From Streptomyces sp. 150FB (GTDB taxonomy: Bacteria; Actinomycetota; Actinomycetes; Streptomycetales; Streptomycetaceae): a DNA stretch of 64,000 nt. The position numbers and the translations under genes are program-made. The stretch is from positions 39,323 through 103,322 of the forward strand of contig NZ_JTHL01000002.1 of the NCBI RefSeq assembly GCF_000818195.1. Reading direction: 5' to 3'. The notes under the pieces are model-generated. The model was not told the origin of the DNA and ran no database searches. It worked only from the letters and a program-made list of their open reading frames with translations. Below, piece after piece: positions 41,388 through 50,145 of the stretch. Within the stretch, counting starts at the first letter, position 1, and each line of letters starts with the position of its first letter.

Positions 41388-42130
41388 GCGATCGCAGCTC
41401 CATCGAATGGACCGAGGCAACCTGGAACCCGACCACCGGCTGCGACCGTGTCTCCTCCGGCTGCGACAACTGCTACGCCCTGACGCTCTCGAAACGGCTC
41501 AAGGCGATGGGCGCGGCGAAGTATCAGAACGACGGCGACCCGCGTACGTCCGGGCCTGGTTTCGACGTCACGCTCCACCCGGACGCCCTGGACGTTCCCT
41601 ACGGCTGGAAGAGCCCGCGGACCGTGTTCGTGAACTCCATGAGCGATCTGTTCCACGCCCGGGTGCCTGTGGACTTCGTACGGCAGGTCTTCGAGGTGAT
41701 GGCGGACACCCCGCAGCACACCTACCAGGTGCTGACCAAGCGGGCACGCCGGCTGCGGCAGGTCGCCGACCAGCTCGTGTGGCCCGCGAACCTCTGGATG
41801 GGAGTTTCCGTCGAGACGGCGAAGGAACTGCCCCGGATCGACGACCTGCGGCAGGTGCCCGCCGCAGTCCGGTTCCTCTCGTGCGAGCCGCTGCTGGGCC
41901 CGCTCGACGGACTGGACCTGGACGGCATCCACTGGGTCATCGCCGGCGGCGAGTCCGGTTCACGCCACCGGCCGATGGACGAATCCTGGGTGACACAGAT
42001 CCGGGACCTGTGCCTCGAGGAGCAAGTCGCCTTTTTCTTCAAACAATGGGGCGGCCACACGCCCAAGGCCGGCGGCCGCACCCTGCAGGGCCGCACGTGG
42101 GATCAGATGCCGATGCCGATCGGTGTGTGA
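41384..42130 (+). CDS. DUF5131 three-Cys-motif protein (phage Gp37/Gp68 family)
   Basis: A 248-residue protein. C20, C27 and C30 (TTGCDRVSSGCDNCYA) form the C-x6-C-x2-C three-Cys motif. Later signatures are FVNSMSDLFH, VLTKRARRL, WMGVSVE, FLSCEPLLGP and the ending FFFKQWGG. The family is thought to bind an iron-sulfur cluster and has radical-SAM-like features, but the reaction is not established. It faces a TcmP partner gene. An AGGAGGA ribosome site precedes the GTG. Confidence 0.88.
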   Translation: MSDRSSIEWTEATWNPTTGCDRVSSGCDNCYALTLSKRLKAMGAAKYQNDGDPRTSGPGFDVTLHPDALDVPYGWKSPRTVFVNSMSDLFHARVPVDFVRQVFEVMADTPQHTYQVLTKRARRLRQVADQLVWPANLWMGVSVETAKELPRIDDLRQVPAAVRFLSCEPLLGPLDGLDLDGIHWVIAGGESGSRHRPMDESWVTQIRDLCLEEQVAFFFKQWGGHTPKAGGRTLQGRTWDQMPMPIGV

Positions 42131-42149
42131 GCGCAGCGACAGTGTTCTT

Positions 42150-42188
42150 GGCGCCCCGGCCCGGTATTTCACGGGTCGGGGCGGCGCC
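42150..42188. terminator. Bidirectional terminator between DUF5131 and TcmP genes
   Basis: A long imperfect GC stem (42150-42163 with 42172-42188) has an 8-base loop. It lies between two converging stops and can serve both. Confidence 0.65.
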
Positions 42189-42191
42189 GTG

Positions 42192-43349
42192 TCAGGCCTG
42201 CGGCCCGGGCCGCACGAGGATCTCCCGGATTCGTTTCTCTCCCACACCGTTGCTGGGTGTGAGCCCCCGCTCATGCAGCAGCAGGACCGCTTTGCGCGCG
42301 ACCGTCTCGGGGACCTGGCCGTAGTACGCGCCGAAGATCTCCAGGGTGTGCTCGACCAGCTTCACCGGCCGGCCCGTTCGGCGCAGCAGCTGCGCCAGGT
42401 TGTCTGCGATCTCCGGGACCGCCTTCGCTTCGACTTCCTTGGGGTCCGGCCGTGAGACCGAGGTCAGGGAGAACAGCGCCAGATCGGCATCCTCCTCGCG
42501 CAGTTCGAGGGTCTTCCACCACTCGGCGCGGGCGCGGGCCGCGGTGTCGCCGAACACCCACAGTCCGTACTGGCTGCGGGTCGCGAACACCAGGTGGTAC
42601 ACGGGTTTCACGCTCGGCGAGTGAGCGACCGGCACCGACTGCACGAACATGCCCGTCAGCTGTTCCAGGCGCCGCCCGTACTCGGCGGCCACGGCCTCCG
42701 CAGCGTCCTCCTCAGAGCGGTCGGCGAAGTACTCACGCCACCACGGTCCGCCGCACACCTCGTCGAAGCGCTGCAGCGACCGCTCGTTGCCACGGGGGGA
42801 GCGGACATGCCCGCCCAGCCGCCTCACCGCCATCATGCTGAAGTTCATCAGCAACTCCGTGGGCGGCCAAGTCTGTTGCCGGTGCTTCGCGAGGACCTCC
42901 ACCAGGCGCTCCATCGGCAGGCACAACCCGCACGGATCCAGGAACAGGAACAGCGGCACCCCCACCGCCTGGCGCACCACGTCGTCCAGGACGTCGTCGA
43001 CGCCGCCCCGGCGGGCTTCGGCCTGCACCCCCTGGGCGCGGTAGCCGGAGACGACCTCCTCCAGCCGGGCGAACGACTTGGGCTGCTGCTCGACGAAGAA
43101 ACACGACAGATTGAGGCCGCGCCGGCGGTGGTGCGAGGCGACCTTCAGTGCGATCTCCGCCGAGCCGGGCTCCCCGCTCTCGTAGCGGCCCTCACCGGCG
43201 TATCCGTCCAGGTACACCACCCGCTTGTCCTGTGACTGCGCCCCCGTCATCCCGCCGAACGGCGGTAGATACCGCTTGAGGAGTTCGTGCTTGAAAACGC
43301 TCGGTAATGCCTTGCCCTGCCAGTACGCCCCACTCGTGCCAGAAGACAT
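42192..43349 (-). CDS. tcmP: Three-Cys-motif partner protein TcmP
   Basis: A 385-residue protein. The start region (WQGKALPSVFKHELLKRYLPPF), VVYLDGYAGEGRYESGEPGSA, and LFLFLDPCGLCLPMERLVEVL match the TcmP family, which is usually found next to a three-Cys-motif protein. The DGYAGEG and FLDP segments resemble the motif I and catalytic region of a Rossmann methyltransferase. Here the two genes converge instead of forming an operon. The pair may be a modification or conflict system; its role is not established. Confidence 0.85.
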   Translation of the reverse strand: MSSGTSGAYWQGKALPSVFKHELLKRYLPPFGGMTGAQSQDKRVVYLDGYAGEGRYESGEPGSAEIALKVASHHRRRGLNLSCFFVEQQPKSFARLEEVVSGYRAQGVQAEARRGGVDDVLDDVVRQAVGVPLFLFLDPCGLCLPMERLVEVLAKHRQQTWPPTELLMNFSMMAVRRLGGHVRSPRGNERSLQRFDEVCGGPWWREYFADRSEEDAAEAVAAEYGRRLEQLTGMFVQSVPVAHSPSVKPVYHLVFATRSQYGLWVFGDTAARARAEWWKTLELREEDADLALFSLTSVSRPDPKEVEAKAVPEIADNLAQLLRRTGRPVKLVEHTLEIFGAYYGQVPETVARKAVLLLHERGLTPSNGVGEKRIREILVRPGPQA

Positions 43350-43385
43350 AGCCCCCACCCTCGCCGCACATCTGTGTCGACTCCA

Positions 43386-43634
43386 TTACAGATAGTGAAC
43401 CAGGCGGTAAAGCAGGGCAACCCCCTCGTACAGGTCGGAGGGGAGGCGCTGATAGGCCCAAGGTGCGAGAGTCAGGGATGAGTGCGTGAGCGGCGAACGA
43501 AACGACCGACCCGACGCCTCACACCAGCACGGTGCCCTCCGGATCGGCCATGCTCCGTTTCGCACCGACGCGGAGTTCCGCTTCCTCATCCTGGGTGGTT
43601 GCGGTATTCCTAAGGGCCTGTAGGGTGAAAGCAA
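43386..43634 (-). CDS. Possible hypothetical protein or gene remnant
   Basis: An 82-codon frame ends with a natural-looking segment (LAPWAYQRLPSDLYEGVALLYRLVHYL), while its first half reads like a shadow. On the plus strand a 45-codon frame at about 43486-43623 ends in RTDAEFRFLILGGCGIPKGL. Neither has a good ribosome site. This stretch probably holds a degraded gene. Confidence 0.25.
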   Translation of the reverse strand: MLSPYRPLGIPQPPRMRKRNSASVRNGAWPIRRAPCWCEASGRSFRSPLTHSSLTLAPWAYQRLPSDLYEGVALLYRLVHYL

Positions 43635-43718
43635 GTCAGGGGCCGTGGGCCTCTGGAAGTGGAGCCAGGTGACCTGGGGCAGACCGGGAGCCTGGCTCGG
43701 CGCATTTCTGCGGCCGTT

Positions 43719-44342
43719 TCAGCAGCTGGTCGGCACATTGAAGTCGAACAGCACATCCCCGAGCAGGCTGGTGTACCGCTCGTCACCCTGCCGCTGGGCG
43801 CGCACTGCGCCGGCCACGATGTCGGACACCCACAGCAGAGGCTCGTCCCGGCCGTGGATGTGATCCGCCTGGAACCGGGTCCCCTTCGGCATATTCCGGC
43901 GGGCGGCGACCACGGTGGTGATGTCGCGGGCGTTGAGCGTGCTCTCCCGGGCCTCGAGGTAGAGCTGGTCGATCCCGAAGGCGTGAAGTTCGTAGACCAG
44001 GGCCGTCAGACATTTACTGCGCGCACGCTCCTGCTTGCGCTTGGGGACAGGCACGCCGACCGAGACGATATGCAGTCCGCTCTGGGCAGCGACGAGGCGT
44101 GCCGCGTCACGGCGCTGCCGGTCATCCATCTCGGTCCAGTGGGCCTTGCTCGTGTCGCGTTGGCCCTTCAGGCCGCGCATCGCGGCGCGGGCGTCCTCGG
44201 CCGCGGCGGGCGGGATGACCGCGGCGGCCATGATGTAGAAGCCGGCGGAGGGGTGCTCGTGGAAGGACTCGTCAACCCAGGCGGGTACCGGATGGTGTGC
44301 GGGTTGGGTACGCGGACGTTCCCCCGGTACGTGCCTAATGCG
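43719..44342 (-). pseudogene. DUF3800-like protein without a usable start
   Basis: The frame from 44231 to 43719 (170 residues) ends with LLWVSDIVAGAVRAQ and DVLFDF, typical of DUF3800, an RNase H-like family. The family's N-terminal acidic motif is present as WVDES, but it lies upstream of the first ATG (44231) in the same frame, and no ATG, GTG or TTG occurs between it and a stop at 44343-44345. A frameshift near 44290 would join a plausible upstream frame (RVPNPHTIRYPP). The gene is probably broken, or starts from an unusual codon. Confidence 0.55.
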
Positions 44343-44648
44343 TCACTTCCCTCATCGATTCCTCCGAGCGGCCGCCCCAAGTGCGGGGTCGACACTGTGC
44401 TGTTCTCCCTCTGCAACGACGGGAGTTCAGCCATACACCACGTTACGGGCGATACGGTCGAACGTTCCCCCCGCTCTCGATCAGAGCCTTCACCCGGGAC
44501 CCCGCCCGCCCGGCAGAGTGTCCGAGCGATCGTCCATCCGCAGGGGGCTACGGCGAAGGGAGTCCTGATAACAACTCGACGAAGTGACCGGCTCTCGGTC
44601 TGGGACTTCGAGCCCAGACTGCCGAACCATCGACAGCGGTAGTGCACT

Positions 44649-45276
44649 CCTCGCGCACCAACGGCGGCGATTCGTCAGCGCGTGACGGGTCGGCGGGAAT
44701 ACACCAAAAACCATGATCATTAACCTTTCGGATTCGGCTGCCCCGACTGGCGCGCCATGTGTGACAGTGCAGGTCAGGATGCCTACGCGCAAGTCTGAAA
44801 ACTTTCCAGAAGAATGAGTTGAGTTTCTTCCCCTGCGCGCATTCTGTCCCTTTCTACGCGCGTCCCAGCCTCTTTCATGTGCGTCCTATCCTTTTCTGGA
44901 AGTGCTTCCGCTTCTGTTTTCTGGGATTAGAATGACTGGTTTTTTTCTCTGTGGCTGATTTCGGTTGCCACCGGCGTCCGACGTGAAGGCCAGGACAGCC
45001 GTGGCGGGTCCGACATCCTTGCCCACCTCGGGCTCCAGCTCCCCACCACCGTCGTGTCCGCCAGCTCGCACGGCGCGCGGTCGGTACCGCTCTATGCCAT
45101 CGAGCGAGGCGAACGCCAGGACGTGAACACCGGCCACGGCAGATTCGACGTCGGTCGTTGTCTAGGGGCGAGGGCACTTCACCCAGGTCAGACCGGTGAT
45201 CCGGTGTGAGGCAAGTAAGGCGAGCGGGGCTTTGCCATGATCCAGGAAGGTGTTTCGACCGAAACGCTTTCTGCGC
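44649..45276. other. 628-bp region with no supported gene
   Basis: Frames such as 44886-45137 on the minus strand lack a ribosome site and clear protein character. Part of the region (44800-44980) is AT-richer than the surroundings, with T-runs at 44940-44947. I see no defined element. Confidence 0.5.
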
Positions 45277-45525
45277 ATGACGACGAATTCACCACCTGCT
45301 GCCCCCGAGCACCTGGCCACGGCCGCGATCGGGATCGGGCCGCCCACGGGCTCTACCTGCTGGCCCGGGACGTCGTCCGGGGCGCGCTGCGGCTGCTGCG
45401 CCCAGGCACCGGACGGTGCCGCCGCTGCTAGGCACGCCCGGCGGCCCTTGATCGCCCCTACCGCCGTGTCAGACCCGGCCGAGATGATGGACGGACGACG
45501 CCGTGACGTGGGGGGAGCGCTGTGA
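45277..45525 (+). CDS. Small hypothetical protein upstream of CoiA-like gene
   Basis: An 82-residue frame whose stop overlaps the GTG of the next gene (GTGA). It has a Cys cluster (STCWPGTSSGARCGCCAQAP). The sequence is rich in Ala, Pro and Arg, and the upstream ribosome site is weak. The overlap is the main support. Confidence 0.4.
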   Translation: MTTNSPPAAPEHLATAAIGIGPPTGSTCWPGTSSGARCGCCAQAPDGAAAARHARRPLIAPTAVSDPAEMMDGRRRDVGGAL

Positions 45526-46709
45526 GTTTCACTGCCGTACACGCGGAGCGGGGCCGTCTGGACGCCTCCCTACCGGATCTCGGCTGCGGCTGGGACTGGA
45601 GTGCGATCCACCGGGTGCGGCCGCCAGCCTCCCTGGTGTGCCGGGAGTGTGGACATGGGATGCACGCCAAGGCGTCGCCCCTGGGCCTGCGGTTCTTCGC
45701 CCATGCGCCTGGGGCTCCGACGTGCACGCTGGCGGAGGAGTCCATGGCCCACCACCTGCTCAAGCTGGAGTTTGCTCAGGCGGCCCGCGCGGCCGGATGG
45801 ATGGCCGAGCTGGAGGTGAGCGGGCCGGACGGTCGTTGGCGGGCGGACGTCCTCGCCTCCACGGCCAACAGCCGGCGTGTCGCCCTGGAGGCGCAGTTGG
45901 CGAGCATCACCGCCGCCGAGATTCGTGCCCGTACGCAGCGGATGGGGGCTGACGGCGTACGGGCGTACTGGTTCAGTGACCGCAACCGGATTCCCTGGCT
46001 GGGTGCCGTTCCCTCGGTGCGGCTGACCCGGCAGGGCGAGGGCCTGGTCGCCGTCGAGCCCATGGCCCGGTTCACCGGCGCCTACTGGGACCCCGAGCCG
46101 TCCATGCCGCTCTCCGAGTTCGTAGGCAGGGTCCTCACCTCGCGGTTCGTCTCGCACGCTCCACGCACGCCGCAGCGTCACGTGGTCCGGCCCGTGACGC
46201 TGCTGTGGGCCTATCCCAAGTGCGTACTGGCGGAGGCCAGGAAGCTGGGAGATGAGGAAAAACAGCAGCGCGCGGCACAGGAGGAGCAGGAGCGTGCCGA
46301 GTGGCGGGGGTACGCCCGGCAGGAGGCCGCGCTCGCTGAAAGTGCGGCGCGTTCCGACCCGGACCGGGCGGCCCTGGCCCGGCATTCCGCCCGACTGCCC
46401 GGGATCGAGCGAGCCATCGCCCAGGCCGCCGCCATGTTCCTCACCCGCATGTCTGTCGGCTGGAGTGTCGGAGACAGCCGGTACTCCAGCGGCGTCCCGC
46501 TCGTCAACGACCGCGGGGCCCTGCTGGCCGTCTTCGACCCGCTCCCGCTGGCCGGCCCCTGTCCCGACTTCCTCCTGGATGTCGGGCTGCCGATGCTCTT
46601 CCCCACGGAGGAACGACGCGAGCGCTTCGAGGAGCACCGAGCCGCTGGTGAGCGACTGCGCCGGTTGCGCCAGCAGGACATAGCCGCGGCGCCCGCCGAC
46701 GACGAGTGA
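45522..46709 (+). CDS. CoiA-like protein with zinc motif and predicted nuclease core
   Basis: A 395-residue protein. The N-terminal part has C40-x2-C43 and RFFAH, the zinc-finger-like region of CoiA competence proteins. Next comes E73 in ESMAHHLLK, WRADVLAS with D109, and ALEAQLASIT with E123 and Q125: the PD-(D/E)xK order seen in CoiA. The C-terminal 200 residues include a coiled coil and an uncharacterised region. CoiA acts on DNA during transformation; plasmid relatives may process incoming or transferred DNA. An IS21 element lies 20 bp downstream. Confidence 0.8.
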   Translation: MSFTAVHAERGRLDASLPDLGCGWDWSAIHRVRPPASLVCRECGHGMHAKASPLGLRFFAHAPGAPTCTLAEESMAHHLLKLEFAQAARAAGWMAELEVSGPDGRWRADVLASTANSRRVALEAQLASITAAEIRARTQRMGADGVRAYWFSDRNRIPWLGAVPSVRLTRQGEGLVAVEPMARFTGAYWDPEPSMPLSEFVGRVLTSRFVSHAPRTPQRHVVRPVTLLWAYPKCVLAEARKLGDEEKQQRAAQEEQERAEWRGYARQEAALAESAARSDPDRAALARHSARLPGIERAIAQAAAMFLTRMSVGWSVGDSRYSSGVPLVNDRGALLAVFDPLPLAGPCPDFLLDVGLPMLFPTEERRERFEEHRAAGERLRRLRQQDIAAAPADDE

Positions 46710-46806
46710 CCGCCGCGCCCCTGCCCTCCTGTCGACGCTCCCGCAAAACTGACCCTGTACCGCTCTCGGAACCTTGACCCCCCTGATCATTTGGAGGGTG
46801 CTGAAG

Positions 46807-48051
46807 GTGGAGGACTGGGCAGAGATACGTCGGCTTCATCGCGCGGAGGGTGTGCCTATCAAGGAGATAGCGCGGCGGTTGGGGGTGGCCCGGAACACGG
46901 TGCGGGCTGCGTTGTCCTCAGACCGGCCGCCGAAGTACGACCGGGCTCCGCGCGGGCAGGTCGCGGACGCGTTCGAGCAGCAGATCCGGGCCCTGCTGCA
47001 TGAGTGGCCCAGGATGCCGGCGCCGGTGATCGCCGAGCGGATCGGCTGGCCGTACTCGCTGCCGCCGCTGCGGAAGCGGCTCGCCTTGATCCGGCCGCAG
47101 TACGTCGGCGTCGACCCGGTCGATCGGATCGTCTACGAGCCCGGCGAGATCGCTCAGTGCGATCTGTGGTTCCCCGAGACGAGGGTGCGGGTCGCCGCAG
47201 GGCAGGAGCGGGTGCTGCCGGTGCTGGTGATGACGTTCGGGTTCTCGCGGTTCATGACCGCAACGATGATCCCGACCCGGCAGGCCGGCGACATCCTCTC
47301 AGGGATGTGGTCCCTGATCAGCGGGATCGGCAAGGTCACCAGGACCCTGGTCTGGGACCGGGAGTCGGCGATCGGCGGGACCGGGCGGGTGACCGCACCC
47401 GCGGCGGCGTTCGCCGGGACGCTGGCCACCAAGATCAAGCTCGCGCCACCCCGTGATCCGGAATACAAGGGCCTGGTGGAGCGCAACAACCAGTTCCTGG
47501 AGACCTCGTTCCTGCCGGGCCGGCAGTTCGCCTCACCGGCGGACTTCAACGACCAGCTCGGCCACTGGCTGACCAGGGCCAACTCCCGCACCGTCCGCTC
47601 CATCCAGGGCCGCCCGGTCGACCTGCTGGCCACCGACCGCCTGTCGATGCTCCCGCTGCCGCCGGTGGCCCCGCCGATCGGCCTGAACTTCCGGATCCGG
47701 CTCAGCCGGGACTACTACGTCCGCGTCGACACCGTCGACTACTCGGTCGACCCGCAGGTCATCGGCCGTTTCGTCGACGTCACCGCCTCCCCGCTGGAAG
47801 TGCTGGTCCTCTGCGAGGGCCAGGTCGTCGCCCGGCACACCAGATCCTGGGCGAAGCAGATGGTGGTCACCGACTCGCTCCACGTCGCGACCGCCGCCCG
47901 GCTGCGGCAGGCCCTGGCGCTCGACCGCGAAAGACGCGCGGCAGCCACCCGCCAGCACGCCGACGGGCACACCGTCGCGCTGCGGGCCCTGCCCGACTAC
48001 GACGCCCTGTTCGGCGTCGACTTCAACCCGCCGTCCACGAAAGCGAAATGA
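46807..48051 (+). CDS. istA: IS21 transposase IstA
   Basis: The protein has about 414 residues. An N-terminal HTH (DWAEIRRLHRAEGVPIKEIARRLG) is followed by the DDE catalytic domain: D in QCDLWFP, D in VWDRESAI and E in GLVERNNQFLE. The C-terminal beta-barrel region is present. The GTG at 46807 fits the usual MEDWAEIRRL start; GTG 46798 is possible. The stop overlaps istB (ATGA). Confidence 0.9.
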   Translation: MEDWAEIRRLHRAEGVPIKEIARRLGVARNTVRAALSSDRPPKYDRAPRGQVADAFEQQIRALLHEWPRMPAPVIAERIGWPYSLPPLRKRLALIRPQYVGVDPVDRIVYEPGEIAQCDLWFPETRVRVAAGQERVLPVLVMTFGFSRFMTATMIPTRQAGDILSGMWSLISGIGKVTRTLVWDRESAIGGTGRVTAPAAAFAGTLATKIKLAPPRDPEYKGLVERNNQFLETSFLPGRQFASPADFNDQLGHWLTRANSRTVRSIQGRPVDLLATDRLSMLPLPPVAPPIGLNFRIRLSRDYYVRVDTVDYSVDPQVIGRFVDVTASPLEVLVLCEGQVVARHTRSWAKQMVVTDSLHVATAARLRQALALDRERRAAATRQHADGHTVALRALPDYDALFGVDFNPPSTKAK

Positions 48052-48881
48052 CTCCGATGACCACAGCCACCATCAAGGCCAAGCCGGCCAGTTCGACGAC
48101 CGGCCCGAAGGACGGCATGCCGTCCATGCTCGCCTACCTGACCCGGGTCCTGAAGATGCCCACGGTCGGCGCCTTCTGGGAGGAGCTGGCCGAGCAGGCC
48201 CGCGACCAGAACTGGTCCCACGAGGAGTACCTGGCGGCCCTGCTGCAGCGGCAGGTCGCCGACCGGGAGTCCAAGGGCACCGTGATGCGGATCCGCACAG
48301 CCCACTTTCCGCAGGTCAAGACGCTGGAGGACTTCAACCTGGACCACCTGCCCTCGCTGCGGCGCGACGTCCTGGCGCACCTGGCGACCGGCACGTTCGT
48401 CGCGAAGGCCGAGAACGTGATCCTGCTGGGACCGCCCGGACTCGGCAAGACGCACCTGGCCATCGGGCTCGGCGTCAAGGCCACCCAGGCCGGCTACTCG
48501 GTCCTGTTCGACACCGCGAGCAACTGGATCGCCCGCCTCGCAGGAGCCCACCAGGCCGGGCGGCTCGAGTCCGAGCTGAAGAAGATCCGCCGCTACAAGT
48601 TGATCATTATCGACGAGGTGGGCTACATCCCGTTCGACCAGGACGCCGCGAACCTGTTCTTCCAGCTCATAGCCTCACGCTACGAACAGGGCTCCGTCAT
48701 GGTGACCTCGAACCTGCCCTTCGGTCGGTGGGGAGAGACCTTCTCCGACGACGTCGTCGCCGCCGCGATGATCGACCGACTGGTCCACCACGCCGAGGTC
48801 CTGACTCTGACCGGAGACTCCTACCGGACCCGCCAGCGACGCGAGTTGCTGGCGCAGGAGAACCGGACCCAGCACGGCTGA
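48048..48881 (+). CDS. istB: IS21 helper ATPase IstB
   Basis: A 277-residue AAA+ protein related to DnaC. Walker A is LLGPPGLGKTHLAIGL and Walker B LIIIDEVGYIPFD; sensor 1 VMVTSNLPFGRW. It assembles on DNA and directs IstA to targets. It appears intact, so the element may be active. Confidence 0.92.
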   Translation: MTPMTTATIKAKPASSTTGPKDGMPSMLAYLTRVLKMPTVGAFWEELAEQARDQNWSHEEYLAALLQRQVADRESKGTVMRIRTAHFPQVKTLEDFNLDHLPSLRRDVLAHLATGTFVAKAENVILLGPPGLGKTHLAIGLGVKATQAGYSVLFDTASNWIARLAGAHQAGRLESELKKIRRYKLIIIDEVGYIPFDQDAANLFFQLIASRYEQGSVMVTSNLPFGRWGETFSDDVVAAAMIDRLVHHAEVLTLTGDSYRTRQRRELLAQENRTQHG

Positions 48882-48882
48882 A

Positions 48883-49122
48883 CTACCAGCCCATGTCCCG
48901 GGCGACTTCCTGCTGAGCTGCGGCGATCTCCTGCGCGGTCGACCCGGTCACATCGGTGTCCGCAGCCCATTCCAGCCGCGACAGCAGATCGGCCAGGGCC
49001 TGCTTCTGAGCCGGGTGGGTGACCGGCACCGAGTCGAGATCCGTGCTCGTCAGCCAGTCGAACAACACGACGGCATCCGCACGCCACAGGCGCACCGTCA
49101 CGGTCGGGAGATCGTCTTCCAT
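48883..49122 (-). CDS. Passenger gene within IS21, hypothetical
   Basis: A 79-residue acidic protein (MEDDLPTVTVRLWRADAVVLFDWLTSTDL...) between istB and the right inverted repeat, in the opposite direction. It has a beta-strand opening and helices with QALADLLSRLEWAADTDV. It resembles short Streptomyces hypotheticals, often of the kind paired with toxins, but I cannot name a family. Its stop lies 2 bp from that of istB. Confidence 0.65.
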   Translation of the reverse strand: MEDDLPTVTVRLWRADAVVLFDWLTSTDLDSVPVTHPAQKQALADLLSRLEWAADTDVTGSTAQEIAAAQQEVARDMGW

Positions 49123-49230
49123 GCACCAATAGTGCCTGGCGGACGGGACCGCATCGAACAAGTCGCACGACCCCGAAGGGGGTCAATTTTGCGGGACTGG
49201 TAGGTGTTCAGTTTTGCGAGAGCGTTGACA

Positions 49231-49693
49231 CCTCCTCAGGTCGACGCTTGTCGTACGTGCCCAACGTGCCTGAACAGCCCTCGGATATCTGCAAGGCACG
49301 GGGCGTTCTGGCTACTTGCCAGACTTGTCTGACGCTTCGAAACGACCCGAGATAATCACTCCTACCGATGGATCGTTTGAGGACCAACGCACAGCCGGGC
49401 CGGTCACATGTCCGACCGGACGCACTCCTCGACGAGCACAACCACCGCGGTCGACGCCTGACTCGGCGGCCGCGCGGATACTCGTGGCCTGCGATCGGGA
49501 GGTCCAGGCCGTATACCGCCGTCCCGTATGCGGGAGTCGGAGCCGTCGGGATCGCGAGCAGGCGCTTGCCGGCTCCGTCACGCCCCCTCGTGATAGGGCC
49601 TCTCAATACCACTTCCGGGCCGTCGTTGTCCCGGCCTTCAGCACTCCGGTCGAGGTCGGGACGGAGGGACCACAGGGTCGAGACGATCCGGGC
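49231..49693. other. 463-bp region right of IS21, no supported gene
   Basis: Frames on both strands run through here but none has a start with a ribosome site. The translated minus strand includes a protein-like stretch (AYGTAVYGLDLPIAGHEYPR, about 49470-49560), so part of a decayed gene is possible. Confidence 0.4.
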
Positions 49694-49903
49694 ATGGCAG
49701 ACACCACCCGATGGACCACCATCACCCTCCACCAAGGGCCCCTCGACGGCTCAACCACCCGTATCCGCACCCACGCCCCGCCGCGCGGCCTCGCTATCCC
49801 CTCCAGCCGGTGTACGTATCCCGGCGGTACGTGCTGGTACCAGCCCGACTACGAAGGCCGATGGGTGTGGCGCCACGATCTCCCGCCCAACCAGACCAGA
49901 TAG
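49694..49903 (+). CDS. Small conserved-looking hypothetical protein
   Basis: A 69-residue protein (WTTITLHQGPLDGSTTRIRTH, then SSRCTYPGGTCWYQPDYEGRWVWRHDLP). The pattern of two Cys and repeated Trp/Tyr strands resembles a small beta protein common in Streptomyces. Its last 12 codons lie in a segment duplicated near the window end. Confidence 0.65.
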   Translation: MADTTRWTTITLHQGPLDGSTTRIRTHAPPRGLAIPSSRCTYPGGTCWYQPDYEGRWVWRHDLPPNQTR

Positions 49904-49988
49904 CGCCAGTCAGGCCCCGCCGCACCTCCGCCGGCGGGGCTCACCCACGCCCGGCAACTGCACAAGAAGAGCGGGACCAGTGATCGGC
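49869..49988. repeat. About 110-bp direct repeat, copy 1
   Basis: Begins GGCGCCACGATC and includes the 3' end of the preceding gene. It matches 63585-63694 with substitutions and a few short indels. Confidence 0.85.
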
Positions 49989-50145
49989 GGGTTTCTAGGC
50001 CCGCGACGTGCGGTGCTTCCCTTTGTCGCCATCGGCGCGTCGGTGCCGGTGAGGCCGGCGGCCGGCCCATGCCCGGTGGAATCCGCCGGCGGTGTCAGTA
50101 GCGGGTTACACAATGCTGCGAAGTCATTCGTATGGAAGGAGCACC

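Larger units (their letters stand above)
46730..49230 (+). mobile_element. Complete IS21-family insertion sequence with passenger gene
   Basis: The element is 2501 bp long. Terminal inverted repeats of 23 bp match at 21 positions (TGTCGACGCTCCCGCAAAAC at 46730, TGTCAACGCTCTCGCAAAAC read inwards from 49230). Direct repeats of CCTCC flank both ends (46725-46729 and 49231-49235). Inner repeats related to the ends occur near 46770-46785 and 49175-49195, as expected for IS21. It encodes IstA, IstB and one extra minus-strand gene. Confidence 0.9.

Noticed and set aside
44886..45137. 83-codon minus-strand frame
   Set aside because: It has a plausible middle but no ribosome site and ends in AT-rich, low-complexity sequence.
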